Shown: positions 23,701 to 34,856 of the stretch, in pieces
How the letters are laid out: the number at the start of each line of letters is the position of its first letter
How positions within the stretch are numbered: position 1 is the first letter of the stretch
Source of the DNA: Thuidium tamariscinum
Lineage: Eukaryota > Streptophyta > Bryopsida > Hypnales > Thuidiaceae
NCBI GenBank assembly: GCA_947034885.2
Contig: OX344751.2
Span: 15,686,001 to 15,750,000, forward strand
Reading direction: 5' to 3'
DNA length: 64,000 nt
Program-made: the position numbers and the translations under genes
Notes under the pieces: generated by a model
Seen by the model: only the letters and a program-made list of their open reading frames with translations
Databases searched by the model: none
Told to the model about the DNA's origin: nothing

Positions 23701-25984
23701 GTCAAACGAGCATATTCGTCAAACAACAAACTTACAGAGACACCAGCAGGCTTGTCCACAACCACAAAAGCATCTGTCTCAGCAATTATCCTTGATTTCC
23801 AGTCAATCTCATATACCCTGCATCATAAATGTGCAATTATAAACTCATTCAGTGAATGAAGGCAGCAAGATACGTTAAATCTCGGGGTGTAGTCATATTC
23901 ACATCATAGTTCCTTCTTTCTATTAGTATATTTGCTAACTTCCTCAAAGCTTCCAAATATATTCATTTCAACTCCTATAGATAATGAAGCAGTATCTTTT
24001 CGACAGTAAGGGACTTGGAGGTAACTTATATACATATAAAATATACCTTCGGCACAAAAGAAACAAACACTTTTCCCTCGGAAACTTCTTAAGATACGAC
24101 TAGGATGTTGCAGGAGGAAGATTATCAAATCGAAACAGAAACTCTACATTCAAAATCAGTCGATGACAAAATTAAACATTCACAGAATTGAAGAGGAAAA
24201 ATCGAGAGGCAAGAGCACTGAAATTCATGCTAGGCGCAGAAAATACCTGGGAGAGCGCTTGGGATGCACATGCACTCTTAAGTAAGTCCCTGATTCAATG
24301 CATTCGCTTGGACTTGCAATTCTAAGACATTTCTGGGCCTCCTTCAACGTCTTTCCTTTCAACGACAGTCGCTCTTTCTTCCTGGAGGCTCTAAGCTTTA
24401 GCACTCTATCGTATAGCTCTAGTTGTTCGGGCGAAGCAGAAGGTGGTGGCGTCGGGCATTCAAGGGCGTAAAAGACAGCTCCAAATCTAATAAGATCTGT
24501 CACATATCTACATTTGGATCTTATTAGAGATTATTGCACTGCGATGAGATATTGAAGGATGAAAAACATGCAAAAAATTGCAGCTTCCCACTTGGTTGTA
24601 GCTTCGTCTGCCGCATCAGCATTTTGTTGCAATCGAGGCTCAAGTTAACCCCAAAGACCAAGAAATCAGACGTGGGCCTCAATTTTCAAGCAATTTTCAG
24701 TAGATATACGGGGACTTTCTCTTGTCCGATTTTGTTTCTTTATTGATCAACACATGCAAAGTTCTTCACTGATTCGGGTGATATCAAATTTATCCGCATT
24801 TGAATAATATTTTGCACAATGTGATCATTTGAATTGGTCATTTTAAAACCATGAATCCCAGTCTTTCCAGTTTAGTCCACTGCACGTTCAAACTTCACAG
24901 ATAAAGTATCTCCAATTTACAGGCACGCTTACCAGAAACTGACAAGCCAAAGGAAGTTCCAATGTGACGGAGCTTACAGAGGAGGAAGAGAAAGTTCTTC
25001 ACAAATTATGTCAACGATGTTTCCGTCTCTCTCGATCAGCAAATGCTCCACACGAGGTGGCCAACTGTGATTCGGACACGGCATCAACCGGTCGTACGTG
25101 ATGGTCCTGCCATTTGTTTATAGCGCCAACATCATACCAGGATAACAACCACAATAAGGAGAGTCAGAGCTGGTTTGCAAAGGAAGGCAAGTCTAGAATC
25201 GCATTCCAAACTCTATGAAGGGGCTAGCACTTGGAGGAAAGAAGAAACGCACCCTGCCCCAATTTGATAATAAATCGCAAGGTGTAACACCTAATAGCAA
25301 ATGCATAAGAAGCACAGTCCAAAATAAAACATCGAAGGCATACTAGGCTTCCGGTACCGAAGATTGGAGTAATTCGGTTTGAGACTTGAAAACTCTATGC
25401 ATTTCAAGATTATGAGGAAGGGATCGCAAAGGCCCAAATTTGGAAAGGAGCGGTGAAACCTTGCAGCACAAATTGACCCCGACTAATGAGCACAGCACCA
25501 AACCCTGCTTTTGGTTTCCCAAATATTGCAGCATCAGAAATCAGTTCAGGATTTAGGGTTCAAAGATCCAGGCTTTAGGAATCAGTGCTTTAGGGCTCAA
25601 AGGAAAAGTAAGAATAAGTGCTTCAGGATATAGAGGAAGAGCAAAAATCAGTGCCTCAGGGTTTAGGGTTTAAGGTTCAGCAATTTAGGCTTTAGGAATC
25701 AGTGCTTTATGATTCAGAGAAACTGTAAAAACGAAGTGAAGAGACAAGAAGTTCGGTGTGCATACGTACCCTTCATGAATTGTTGTTCCGAGCTGAGCAG
25801 CGACCTCAAATTTCGCTGCCTTCCCTTGCGACACAAAAGCACTTTGCAAACGAAGATAGCACCGTCCTTTCCATAGTCCTTGATTCAGGAACGAATTGGA
25901 GATATCCCGTGACCTCGAAACGGTAGAGATGCGAGAGCACGCGGAGATGGCAGAGATCGACCTGGCGGCCACCGGAGCTGCCAT
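20768..25984 (-). CDS. Chloroplast-type RNA pseudouridine synthase 6-like protein, 9 exons
   Basis: Exons: 25984-25770, 25106-24978, 24507-24247, 23817-23736, 23287-23172, 22898-22844, 22352-22241, 21840-21671, 21040-20768. All junctions are GT-AG and in phase, giving 470 aa, the usual length for plant PUS6. The first 50 or so residues are rich in Ala, Ser and Arg and poor in acidic residues, like a plastid transit peptide. Then come VTDLIRFGAVFYALECP, GTYLRVHVHPKR, VVVDKPAGVS (residues 220-229), the catalytic block THQIDTCTEG (258-267; D262 is the expected nucleophile), FHMLLR, HYMRPDRYAPRL, VRLLTGRTHQIRAQ (near 371-384), LVGDSVYMP and the terminal GRPWWRS. By family (RluA/RsuA type) it isomerises uridine to pseudouridine in RNA, probably in plastids. 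The frame is open above the ATG at 25984 but has no earlier ATG. Three introns hold copies of a dispersed repeat. Confidence 0.93.
22621..22820 (+). repeat. Dispersed intron repeat D, copy 1 (PUS6-like intron 6)
   Basis: Ordered blocks: 'ttgggcttcatgatt', GGGGACTTTCTTTTGTTC, 'atgcaattttcttcattgatt', 'ttcacaacatgacc', 'caaattggtcacttttaaac' and 'catg'. It ends about 25 bases from exon 6. The same ordered blocks occur at 23563, 24671 and 27445, in the same + orientation. Confidence 0.65.
23563..23702 (+). repeat. Dispersed intron repeat D, copy 2 (PUS6-like intron 4)
   Basis: Blocks 'cacatacaatgctcttcaaa', 'ttcacaatatgatcaatcaa', 'atcggtcacattaagaccat' and 'ggggtcaaac' match the other copies. 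It lies between exon 4 (down to 23736) and exon 5. Read on the minus strand it gives a short open frame next to the exon, but that frame is not part of the protein. Confidence 0.6.
24671..24876 (+). repeat. Dispersed intron repeat D, copy 3 (PUS6-like intron 2)
   Basis: It starts 'gtgggcctcaattttcaag', followed by GGGGACTTTCTCTTGTCCG, 'gatcaacacatgcaaagttc', 'gcacaatgtgatcatttgaa' and 'ttggtcattttaaaaccatg'. It is the fullest copy along with 27445. Confidence 0.65.
25540..25715 (-). repeat. Degenerate TTTAGGG-like repeat in PUS6-like intron 1
   Basis: A run of phrases such as 'gatttagggttcaaag', 'gctttagggctcaaagg' and 'gggtttagggtttaagg' mixed with 'ggctttaggaatcagtgctt' (present twice, near 25570 and 25688). 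The units resemble the plant telomere heptamer TTTAGGG but are not a clean array. Confidence 0.55.
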
Positions 25985-26830
25985 TGCCACAACCTCCAAC
26001 AAGCCCCGCGCTGGAAGAGATCATTCCAATGGCTCAAATCCGACCCCAGTTGCAAAGTCCGACAACAACAATCAAAGCCAAAGTGCAGTGGCACAGACGC
26101 CTCTTAGCGCTGGTCATGCGAGCCATCACTGTATTTTGGAGAGCCCAGGGCTTTCACTGTTCCGGAAAGAGTTCAAGCCCAGTCAATCAGTTGTCAGCAA
26201 ATGGGGAGACTTCGGTCATCAGTTGTGGGCAAATGGGAAGGCTTTATCCTATTCGGCGCATTTTTTCAAATCCATTGATTGAATTGGAGTGCTGGGATCT
26301 TAGCCAGTAATTAGGGTTTAGCATTGTGGTTCCTTTCTTTGAATCTTTGTGGGATCACGGAGCGTTGTAGAGGTTTTGCAAAGTGTAAGTGACTCTCCTC
26401 ATCCGACTCTGCTGGGTTAAGGTAGAGATTAGTTTCGTGGCTTTGTCATTCTTTAATCTTTTGGGTTCAGTCTTGGTGAGGTCTAATGATTTGCTTGATT
26501 TGCTTGTAGGTTTCTGAGTTTCTGGCACACGATATAATTATAAGAGAGAGATGTAATTGTTTACCATGTAACTGCAGCTGAGTTTCTGTTAAGGTTTACC
26601 GATGAAGATTGACACACTTGGATATCCCATGATCATGCGCTAATTGTTTGCTAGTATTTGGGCGATAAGCTATGGTTATATGCACTCGAAGTGTCCCGCC
26701 GCTCTGATGAAAAAAATTTGTGCAGATTCTGCTAGAGAAGGTGGAATGTTGCAAGACAGAGAATCTGTTCACGGGCGATACGATGTGAGGCAAGCCATGT
26801 TGTAAAAACTCTTAGCAGGTGGTGGGTGTC
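25985..26830. promoter_or_regulatory. Bidirectional promoter between the PUS6-like and methyltransferase genes
   Basis: 846 bases separate the two start codons, which diverge. A telo-box (TTAGGGTTTA, 26311-26320) lies near the middle, a motif known in promoters of plant translation and ribosome-related genes. 5' leaders of both genes must lie here. A shared regulatory region is inference from geometry. Confidence 0.5.
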
Positions 26831-29800
26831 ATGGCGATGGAGACGACGCAGGTCATCGTGCTGCAGTCGTGTAAAATCTCCATGCGGAGAATGGCAGGGA
26901 AGAAACCGTATTTGTGGCCCAACGTGAAGAAGCACGCTTTGCCATGGTTGTCTCCAAGGGTTTCGAACTTTGAGGGGCTGGGGCCTGGAGATGGCAAAAC
27001 ATTTGCATCCACTGCTGTAGAGACAGCAAAGAAGAGCTCCAACATTCGCTTAGGACGCTCATCGCTCTATGCTTTCTTCCCAGGTAAAAAAGTTGTGAGA
27101 AGTTTTCGTAGATTGTCAAATTCTTTGTGGGCTGATTGTGGTCACGGATGTGGGTTGATGTTCGATTTTTCTTTTGGTTTTGATAATTGCTTGGTTTTAT
27201 GGAAGTCTGGTATAATCAGACGTCCTCTCCATAGCCAAACGTAGAGAAAGACCCGCACGCGTCATCCATGGTCTTCGCTTACCCATGAATGGTCGCCTCG
27301 CCGGTAAGGAGGTGAACCCTTGTGTGTGGGAATACTGGAACAACCATGTATTAGGGCACGGTCTCACCGAAGGCATATTCAACCCAAGGTAACCGAACCA
27401 CTTCATTGAAATGTCTAGCCCCTTACGAACCAAGATCCCGAAATGTCGTGAGCCTCATTTTTGTTTGGAATATTTCAGGAACTTTCTTTTGTCCTATTTT
27501 ACTTATCTTTTGATCAGCACATGCAATATTCTTTGCTGAATCAAAAGGCCTCATCTGAATCGTAAATTTCACAATGTAATCAATCGAATTGGTCATTTGA
27601 AGCCATAAATCGTTGGTCTTTAAAGGGTTGGACCATGCCTGGATCGTGTGCATGTGATAGCATGAACGTGTTGCGCATGTGAGATCTGGACAACTGGTAA
27701 TGGATACTTCGTAGTTTTGACTTTGTAGAGGGACGAGCACCTCAGGTACCTTTTTTGAGCCAGCGCCTTGGAGGAAGGAGGTGAAGAGGGGTATGCGCAC
27801 CGAAGCCTGGCTGGGCAGACACTCGGAGGAAGGCGACTGGCAATTTTCTCCGGAGTGGTGGGGCACGCAAGGTGGAGGCTGGGGCCGCAATGCTGGCGAC
27901 ACGGTTTTTGAGTCCCAATCGACCATGGGCAATGGCGTCATAGTAGTCACTGCACATCCTGCCTCTACTCCGGTTTGTTGACCATACCTTATCCTTTTTC
28001 TCCTTGGATTTCCATTATTTGTTCTTCTCTTTCTGTCCAAAATTTGACATCGTTTTAGCAAATGTATTTGAGCCTTTGATACTCTTTCCTAGAGACTGCA
28101 GTGCATATCTTCGTATATATCACAAATTTGACCCATAACATCTTGATGATTTTGGAGAATCTGCTGACCCTCGAGGAAATAAGCTTTTTTTTTAACTTTC
28201 TAGTGCAATCTGCGTAGGATTATCGTATCAACCAGAAAGTGCAAGAAATGATCAATCGTTGATGCTGCACTATGCTACATAGCATTCTTGAGGAGCTCGC
28301 TTTAACACCCTTGCAAAATGAATCTAGATCTTTTTGAGTAGCATGAACACCTTGGATAAAGATTTCATGCCAGTCGCTGAGCACCATGCATGTTATCTAT
28401 AGTGAATGTCAAACTCTTGTGTCTTCTTTTTTTTGGGGGGGGGGGGGTGGGTCCATCTACAGTGGAGAAGGGTGAATCCAAACAATTGCTCAAGAATGTT
28501 ACGCTTAACGTCTAGAGCACTATTGACCACCCACTTTTCACTGTAGCTGCTCAATAGGTGTCAGCATCTACACTTGACTAGTATAGTTGGCTTAGCGCCG
28601 ACTTTTTCATTCTTGAACTCAGGATGTTAGAGGATTCGTACTAAGAAAGAAGATGTTAGAAGATTAGAGAATCTTGGATATGATGATTCTTCCTTGATTT
28701 AGCAGTTGGCCCAAGGTCTTCACAGCTCCTTCAAGAATATTATGAGTGCTTTTATCGTGTAAACTCAGTGCACTTGAAATTTATTCGACCGTTGTACCTG
28801 TGAATTGCGAGCATTGTAATAGAGACCAGAAGAGTGGACAGCGACAGAGCGGGAGTTGCAACAGAGGCAGAGCCAGTTGGGGAGGGCTAATCACGGCCAT
28901 GGGCAGTTTAAGGTCCTCGGATACGAATGGCGGGTGCTTCGTTTCAATGCTATGACCCGCCAAAGCGTAGCCAAAGTCATGGCCGTAAGCAATGACAGAT
29001 ACCCCTCGGAAGTCTTTCTGGTTCAGCAACCGAACTGCATTGCTTTCGAATGTGAGTCCTTTGTGTCCAGGACTCATTTTTTGTTTTTGTCATGAAAGTG
29101 CACCTCTAGATCATGGCAATTTCTTCTGTTTTCTTTGTGCCTTATAAAGGAGATGCTCTGATCGACAAATGCACCAAGTTCTTCAATCGCTTGTATAGTC
29201 TGATTCTAGTTTAGAAGTTAACTTCTTCACCTAAGGTCTGGCACTTAATAACAGGGTAAGGCATTTAGTGTTAAAGCAATTACCCATGCTTGGCCTTAAG
29301 CACATCTTTGAACCTCAGACCTTTTTACGCAGTTTCATGCTATATGATTGCAGATGTGAAAAGTATGTTATCCGTGGGACTCACAACTATGAGCCTAGGT
29401 GGCTATAGTTTGGAGCAGGTGACTCACAGAGCGAGGGATATGCGAATCCTATGTATTGGACTTGGAGGAGGGAGCCTACCACTTTTTCTAGCCCACAACT
29501 TGCCTGGTACGTATGACCCTATTTCAAATGTGAAGAAGGAAGGATTTCGTGAGCACTCCGTTGGACCATGTCCTCACTCCAGTGTTTTTTCTTGGACGCC
29601 TGACACTGGTAGAAAACCCACCACAGAGATTCTATAATACCCTAGTCACGTTACAATTGGCAGAGTTATTTTAGAAACTGCCTTATATGCTGTTACAAAT
29701 TGCTAGGGTTTAAAGCGTCTAGGTTTTCTACAATACCGAGGGAGATGGAGGACCTCTACTAGTGTGTGATGTATGCTATAGCGGCGGAATTGTGATATTC

Positions 29801-31497
29801 AAGTTTATTATGTTTCTTGAGGACGATCTTCAATTTTGGGCTTTAGCATGGTATTGTAGTGTCTGACCGTGACATCAGATGCTGCTTCTTAATCAGGTGC
29901 AACATTGGATGTGGTCGAGATCGATGGCGCTGTCATAGAGGCAGCTGTCGAGACCATGGGATATCCCCCTTGTAAAATACGGCGCTTGCAATCAGAAACT
30001 TCGTATCATGATTCTTCGCAAGCACCAAAACATGGAATGGAAGATCATGTATATTCAAATGGAGGTATGAGAGGACATGCAGACGCAGGGAAAGAGGATG
30101 AAGTAACTCGGGAAGTTTTATGGGTAAGTTTAAATAGGCTGACAGTGTATGAGGCTGATGGTGAGACTTTTGTTGAAGCTTTGGGACGGAGGGAATCCAC
30201 GAAGGAGCGTTCAAAACGTCAGTATTATGATCTAGTTTTTGTGGACGCTTTCGATGGTGAAGATATTGTTCCCACGAAACTGTGGAGAAGAAATGGACCT
30301 TTTTTGACATTTTTGAGTCAGCTGTTGCATCCCGAACATGGCACTGTTGTGGTAATTTTTTAATCCTTGGTTATTACTGTCTAGTATGAGCTTTCTTTGT
30401 GTATAAAAGACCTAGTATTAATTTTAGTTTGCAAGTACTTCTGATTCCAAATTCTCTGCTAGCATGCGGTAGTTGGATAGGTTCATAATAGGATCTACAA
30501 ATTTGTGATGATGACTCAGTTTTCTTTTATGCTTATATCACGAATATGTGTACTTTTCATGACTTTTCCTATTTGATACTGCTCCTTGCCTTGACCAAAT
30601 TAGAAGTAATTTGCCTTATCTTTCTCTCGTAGTGGTATTCTAATGAGACATTCAACTAAGTGATTCAGGTCAATTTGCACACAGACGCGCCTCCGCCATC
30701 CATTTTGGAGAAAGTGTCTGGACAGTATGGACCCGGATTTGACCCCTCCTCACCTCAGGGACGAAAAATCCAAGAAGCCTGTTGGGCTTACCGGTATGTT
30801 GCATTTAGCTAAGAATCTTTATAAGGCTTTGAATGGTCCTTGCTTAAAAAAATGTGATGGCGAATATTCATGCCTTCAAGCCTAGATTTTTGCAAGTTTG
30901 TCTCAACTTCACTGGACAAAAACGGGAAGGGATCTTGGAAGATCAACTTGACGAGTGTTTCTTTCAAATTTATTACCCCTTGTAAATCAGATTTCAAAAG
31001 AGAACCCCATTTGCATTGGTAAAACGTACTCTGGTCACGAATTGCAACACAATTGGATCATTTTTCAGCACTTCTATGTGCCACCTGGTTTCAATTTGGA
31101 CCCAGTATCTTTTGAACGGCCGAACCGTATCCTTTCGTGAACCATTTTTATTCGACTAGCTTGTGATTTTTACATAAACTTTGTGTAATGCAGAGATGCC
31201 TTGGTTTCCCCAGCGACTGGCATAGGCGCGAGTGGTGGCATGGCATTTACAGTTGCAGTACCGTCACAGGGAAACATAAGCCTTGTAGCATCTAGAGGCT
31301 TCTCTGCTCACCATCATTTTGAGACGATATCGCACAACCAACAACAGACCCGGGAGAAGCAGATGTTTATTGAGAAATTGAAAGCGGAGTCCAAATACGT
31401 CCAGAAGATTCTCCAGTCTCAGTTGAACTTCTCTGAGCGAGTATCTCGAGGATTTCAAGTTGTGCAGGACAGGGTGAGGTCTGCCAAAGTTCGGTAG
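26831..31497 (+). CDS. SAM-dependent methyltransferase / spermidine-synthase-fold protein (METTL13-like), 6 exons
   Basis: Exons: 26831-27083, 28830-29051, 29354-29506, 29897-30351, 30669-30793, 31194-31497. All junctions are GT-AG and in phase, giving 503 aa. Motif I is ILCIGLGGGSLPLFLA (190-205), followed by the second strand LDVVEIDGAVIEAA (213-226) with the acidic residues that usually hold SAM ribose. YYDLVFVDAFDGED (319-332) is the post-II/IV block seen in spermidine-synthase-fold enzymes. Upstream is a divergent domain (FKVLGYEWRVLRFNAMTRQS, PNCIAFEYVKSMLSVGL), and the C-terminus is helical and Q/K-rich. The fold is well supported; the substrate is unknown, and I see no evidence for polyamine synthesis itself. 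Intron 1 is 1746 bp and contains repeat copies. The start is the ATG with a following second Met (MAMETTQV). The gene is head-to-head with the PUS6-like gene and convergent with the CDPK. Confidence 0.85.
27445..27625 (+). repeat. Dispersed intron repeat D, copy 4 (methyltransferase intron 1)
   Basis: Blocks 'gtgagcctcatttttg', 'ggaactttcttttgtcctat', 'gatcagcacatgcaatattc', 'ttcacaatgtaatcaatcga' and 'attggtcatttgaagccat' match the copies in the PUS6-like introns. Here the repeat is in sense relative to the host gene; in the other two genes it is antisense. Confidence 0.65.
28428..28452 (+). repeat. T8 then G14 homopolymer run in methyltransferase intron 1
   Basis: A run of T is followed directly by about 14 G and then TGGG. 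A G-run this long is unusual for the window and could form a quadruplex on the sense strand of the intron. Its length may be a sequencing estimate. Confidence 0.6.
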
Positions 31498-32169
31498 TCC
31501 GTTCTGAATTGCCGAAGAACATCCTTGATCAATCTTGTAATCGTGGTGCAATTAAAAACAAAATTTGACAATCATTCAGGAAATAGCTTGTCTTCTGTAA
31601 CCATGTGAGCATAGCTAGTAGAAGTAAATAAGTAGATTATGTGCATAGGATTCGTGTGAAGACAGTGCACGACGATCAAGCTCACTAGTAGTAAGCTTTG
31701 TGGCGAGAATCTTTTTTAATCATTATATTCAAGGGCACTCGTTCAATTTCATTTATGCATAGTATTGATTGACATAGTGGTGAAATATTACAAGCACTTA
31801 TAGGTAGTAGTAGTTCTACAGAGGTAGTGTGGGACTGGGCTATTTAGAGAGATAGCGTTTGCTCAATCTCTGAAGCCGCCTAAACTGTGTGAAGAAAGAG
31901 ACATGTCCTCGTTGCACTTACACAGATTGTGTGACGGTGCATGTTTGATAAATACCGTTTCTTTGCAGAGAATGTCCAACTCTGCATTGAAATGTGACAT
32001 GCCAAAAAAAAGCTACTTCATGTTGAAATGTGACATACAAAAAAACAAGCTAATTCTTGTGCCGGACAGACACAGGAACCCTGAGTAGAAACAACTGGCA
32101 TTCAGATATTATCACAGCTGTACGGAGGTGCCCACTTGCAGCTGAATCCGCTCTTTCCTCGATGTAAGC
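31498..32169. other. Convergent intergenic region between methyltransferase and CDPK genes
   Basis: 672 bases hold the two 3' ends. No frame of interest; a short direct repeat ('gaaatgtgacat', about 31989 and 32025) is present. Confidence 0.5.
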
Positions 32170-33894
32170 CTATCCAATCATCAAGACATCATTCAAGCTC
32201 AAGCCTTGGCTGTGTCGTAACGATGAACGCCCAGCACTACCCTGGTTTCCCTTGCGCATCATCGCAACGAATTCGATGTAGTCAATCTTCCCATCATTGT
32301 TTTGATCAATTTCCTGAAGCAACTCATCCACAGATATGTCTCCCATATTGAACTCTTTCAAGGCATGTTGAAGCTCATCAATCGTCAGATAGCCACTTTT
32401 ATCCTTGTCCAAGTACGAAAAAGCAGCAAACATATTCTCATCTCGTTCAATCTTGTTCAGATGGAGAGTGGCAGCAAGAAACTCTCCATAGTCGATTGTT
32501 CCATTACCGTCGACATCGGCAGCCTCCATGAGATGTCGAACATCCTCTTCTTTGAGATTTGAACCTACCTTAGTCAGGCCAGCCTTCAGCTCTTCATAAC
32601 TGATAGATCCTGAGTTGTCAGTATCCATCATCTTGAACATCTCCTTCAGACCTGCAATTTCCTCCTCTGACAAAGACTCAGCTATGACCCGGATGGCAAT
32701 TTTCTTCAGCTTGTTCATTGCTGAAAAGTGCTTGAGCCGAGACTGCACCGCTGAATCAATAGGTCTGTCAGGTGCAACTCCATCTTCACAGATCCAAGGA
32801 TGTGCCAACACTTGATGAGCCTTCAACCTCTTCGAAACTTGAGGGGTGAGCATTTTGCGAATCAGGTCCTTGGCACTATCAGAGATTTTAGGCCATGGAT
32901 CTGAGGCAAAATCAAGCTCTGATTTCAGAACCTGCTCAAAGATACCTTGCTCAGTTTCTGCCCAAAATGGGGGAACACCACTAAGGAGGATGTATAGAAT
33001 CACTCCCGCACTCCAAACATCAGCTTCAGGGCCATAATTCTTCCTTAACACTTCAGGGGCAACGTAGTATGGGCTTCCAACCACATCCCTGAAAACTTCT
33101 CCGGGCTTGAAAAACATCGATAACCCAAAATCAGTAGTTTTCAAAGCCGCATCCTCCTTTGAACTAGAAAACAGGAAATTCTCCGGCTTCAAATCCCTGT
33201 GCATCACCCCAAGGGAATGGCAAGTCTCAACCACACCCACGATGGTGCGAGTAAGCACTGCAGCTTTGGCTTCAGAGTAGTGCCCTCTTTGAATGATGCG
33301 GTCAAACAGCTCACCACCAGCACAAAGTTCCATCACCAAATGCACTGAAGTAGAATCTTCATATGCCCCTTTAATCAAGACAATGTTAGGATGCCCTGAA
33401 AGATGATGCATAATTTGCAGTTCACGACGCACATCATCCACATCCTCCTTGGAAATGAGCTTCTTTTTCGCAATAGACTTGCAAGCATACTCCCTGTTTG
33501 AGGATTTCTCAATGCACAAGTACGTGGTGCCAAATTGACCTTGTCCCAGCTTCTTTCCCAAAACGTACAAGTCTCTTAAATTCTCAGTCCTGCGCTGTAG
33601 CACGGAGTACGTTAAGCTCTGCCCGGGGACAGGTTTCATCTCTCTCCCCTTCTTCATGGCCTCAATCACCTCCTTGAATTGCTGAGAATCAGGCGCTTCG
33701 ACTGCAGGTATGAAGTTCGGGCGTGGTGGTTTCCGTTGAGCCTCTGGGGATTCCCCCTCAGTCCTGCATCGATTAATATCTGCTTTCGATACACCAGGTG
33801 ATGTTTCTGAGGATCTAGTGCTCCGCCCACCCAGCGCAATTGCACTGGTGAAGCCTTGAAAATACCCAGCCGCTCCTACACAAGTGTTACCCAT
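32170..33894 (-). CDS. Calcium-dependent protein kinase (CDPK/CPK), single exon
   Basis: An intact 574-aa frame without introns. The N-terminus MGNTCVG gives Gly2 for N-myristoylation and Cys5 for palmitoylation, so membrane association is likely. The variable region runs to about residue 109. The Ser/Thr kinase domain is about 110-368: glycine loop GQGQFG, Lys139 in [14 protein letters not shown] with catalytic Asp234, DFG at 255-257, APEVL, and [15 protein letters not shown]. The autoinhibitory junction is about 391-406 ([16 protein letters not shown]). Four canonical EF-hands start at Asp424, Asp460, Asp496 and Asp530, each with acidic residue 12. All catalytic and Ca2+ ligands are present, so it should be an active Ca2+-regulated kinase. 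The pre-DFG block reads LKTTDFGLS where most CDPKs have LKATDFGLS. Plant CDPK genes usually have several introns; this one has none in the coding region. Confidence 0.97.
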   Translation of the reverse strand: MGNTCVGAAGYFQGFTSAIALGGRSTRSSETSPGVSKADINRCRTEGESPEAQRKPPRPNFIPAVEAPDSQQFKEVIEAMKKGREMKPVPGQSLTYSVLQRRTENLRDLYVLGKKLGQGQFGTTYLCIEKSSNREYACKSIAKKKLISKEDVDDVRRELQIMHHLSGHPNIVLIKGAYEDSTSVHLVMELCAGGELFDRIIQRGHYSEAKAAVLTRTIVGVVETCHSLGVMHRDLKPENFLFSSSKEDAALKTTDFGLSMFFKPGEVFRDVVGSPYYVAPEVLRKNYGPEADVWSAGVILYILLSGVPPFWAETEQGIFEQVLKSELDFASDPWPKISDSAKDLIRKMLTPQVSKRLKAHQVLAHPWICEDGVAPDRPIDSAVQSRLKHFSAMNKLKKIAIRVIAESLSEEEIAGLKEMFKMMDTDNSGSISYEELKAGLTKVGSNLKEEDVRHLMEAADVDGNGTIDYGEFLAATLHLNKIERDENMFAAFSYLDKDKSGYLTIDELQHALKEFNMGDISVDELLQEIDQNNDGKIDYIEFVAMMRKGNQGSAGRSSLRHSQGLSLNDVLMIG

Positions 33895-34690
33895 TTAGTC
33901 CCAATTTGTAACATGCCTCCACTGGAGTCGATTAAGGTGTAACCAAGAATTATCTCAATGTTTCCCTAAGAGTGCACTTGATGACGTTTCTGTCGCCATA
34001 TAGTCACGCCCTGTCAGACATCCATCTGTATCAATCGAAATTTTCAATCAGCATTGTAAGAAGCCACAGAATCTCTTTTTTCACAAGAGAGACAGCCCGC
34101 ATCAAGCCCAACATAGCAAAAAAAGCACCAAATCCAATCTAAGTCAAAGAAACAGTAATAGAGTAGGACAGAATAATGGAAAATTTCGCAATTTCAGTAC
34201 AACAACATTGAGAACGACAAGTTGAGACCGCCTTCGTGAGAAGAGCCAAAGCAAAATGGCGTATATCAACTAGCAGAAATGCCGAAGGCGTGAAAATCAC
34301 AGCTTCAGACAGTCAAATTCCGGCTATTTGCAGTGCAGTTAAAGTTTACCAGCAAGCACACCCGATTATTTCTCAAATGGCTGAGTTCCAAGAGAAAAGA
34401 ACATCATCGCTTGAAATACATAATGAATATGTCTAGGGTGTGCACCGCCCAAAATCGACACTTCCACTGATCCGGCTATCTCGGCGGCCGAAGGACAAAT
34501 GTTCTAGCGAAACCCAACGTAAGCGATTTCTTAACTTTGCAACACTTACGTCACGTTCCACATATTCTCCAAGCTGAGATCCTAGGATGACACTCAGGTA
34601 TGGATGCCCAAAACGGACCCTTCCCAACTGCAGCCCTTATCTATAAGTGCATAACACGTCAGTCTACAAATCTTGGATACTTAGAAAAAG
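33895..34690 (-). promoter_or_regulatory. 5' leader and promoter side of the CDPK gene
   Basis: Moderate GC, several upstream ATGs on the minus strand and no other gene. A leader intron is possible; I could not choose its sites. Confidence 0.35.
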
Positions 34691-34714
34691 GCCGATTTGG
34701 GGTATGCCTACTTT

Positions 34715-34856
34715 AGACACGTCACTAAACCCATGACATAGACACAAGATACGTGACAGTGACACTAGACACATGACACGACACATGCCTCACACAAAAT
34801 ACTTAAACTCCCGTGACACTTAAAACATGACTTGACACATGACATAGACAAAAGGC
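34715..34856. repeat. Degenerate 'gacacatgacat' tandem repeat
   Basis: Repeated forms of ACACATGACA and CATGACATAGACA occur (34732-34745 and 34840-34853 are nearly identical), with 'gtgacactagacacatgac' between them. An irregular short-period array of about 140 bases. Confidence 0.6.

Noticed and set aside
27423-28061. 212-codon open frame on the minus strand
   Set aside because: It lies inside intron 1 of the methyltransferase gene, overlaps repeat copy 27445-27625, has no family motif and shows low-complexity Pro/Ser/Arg composition.
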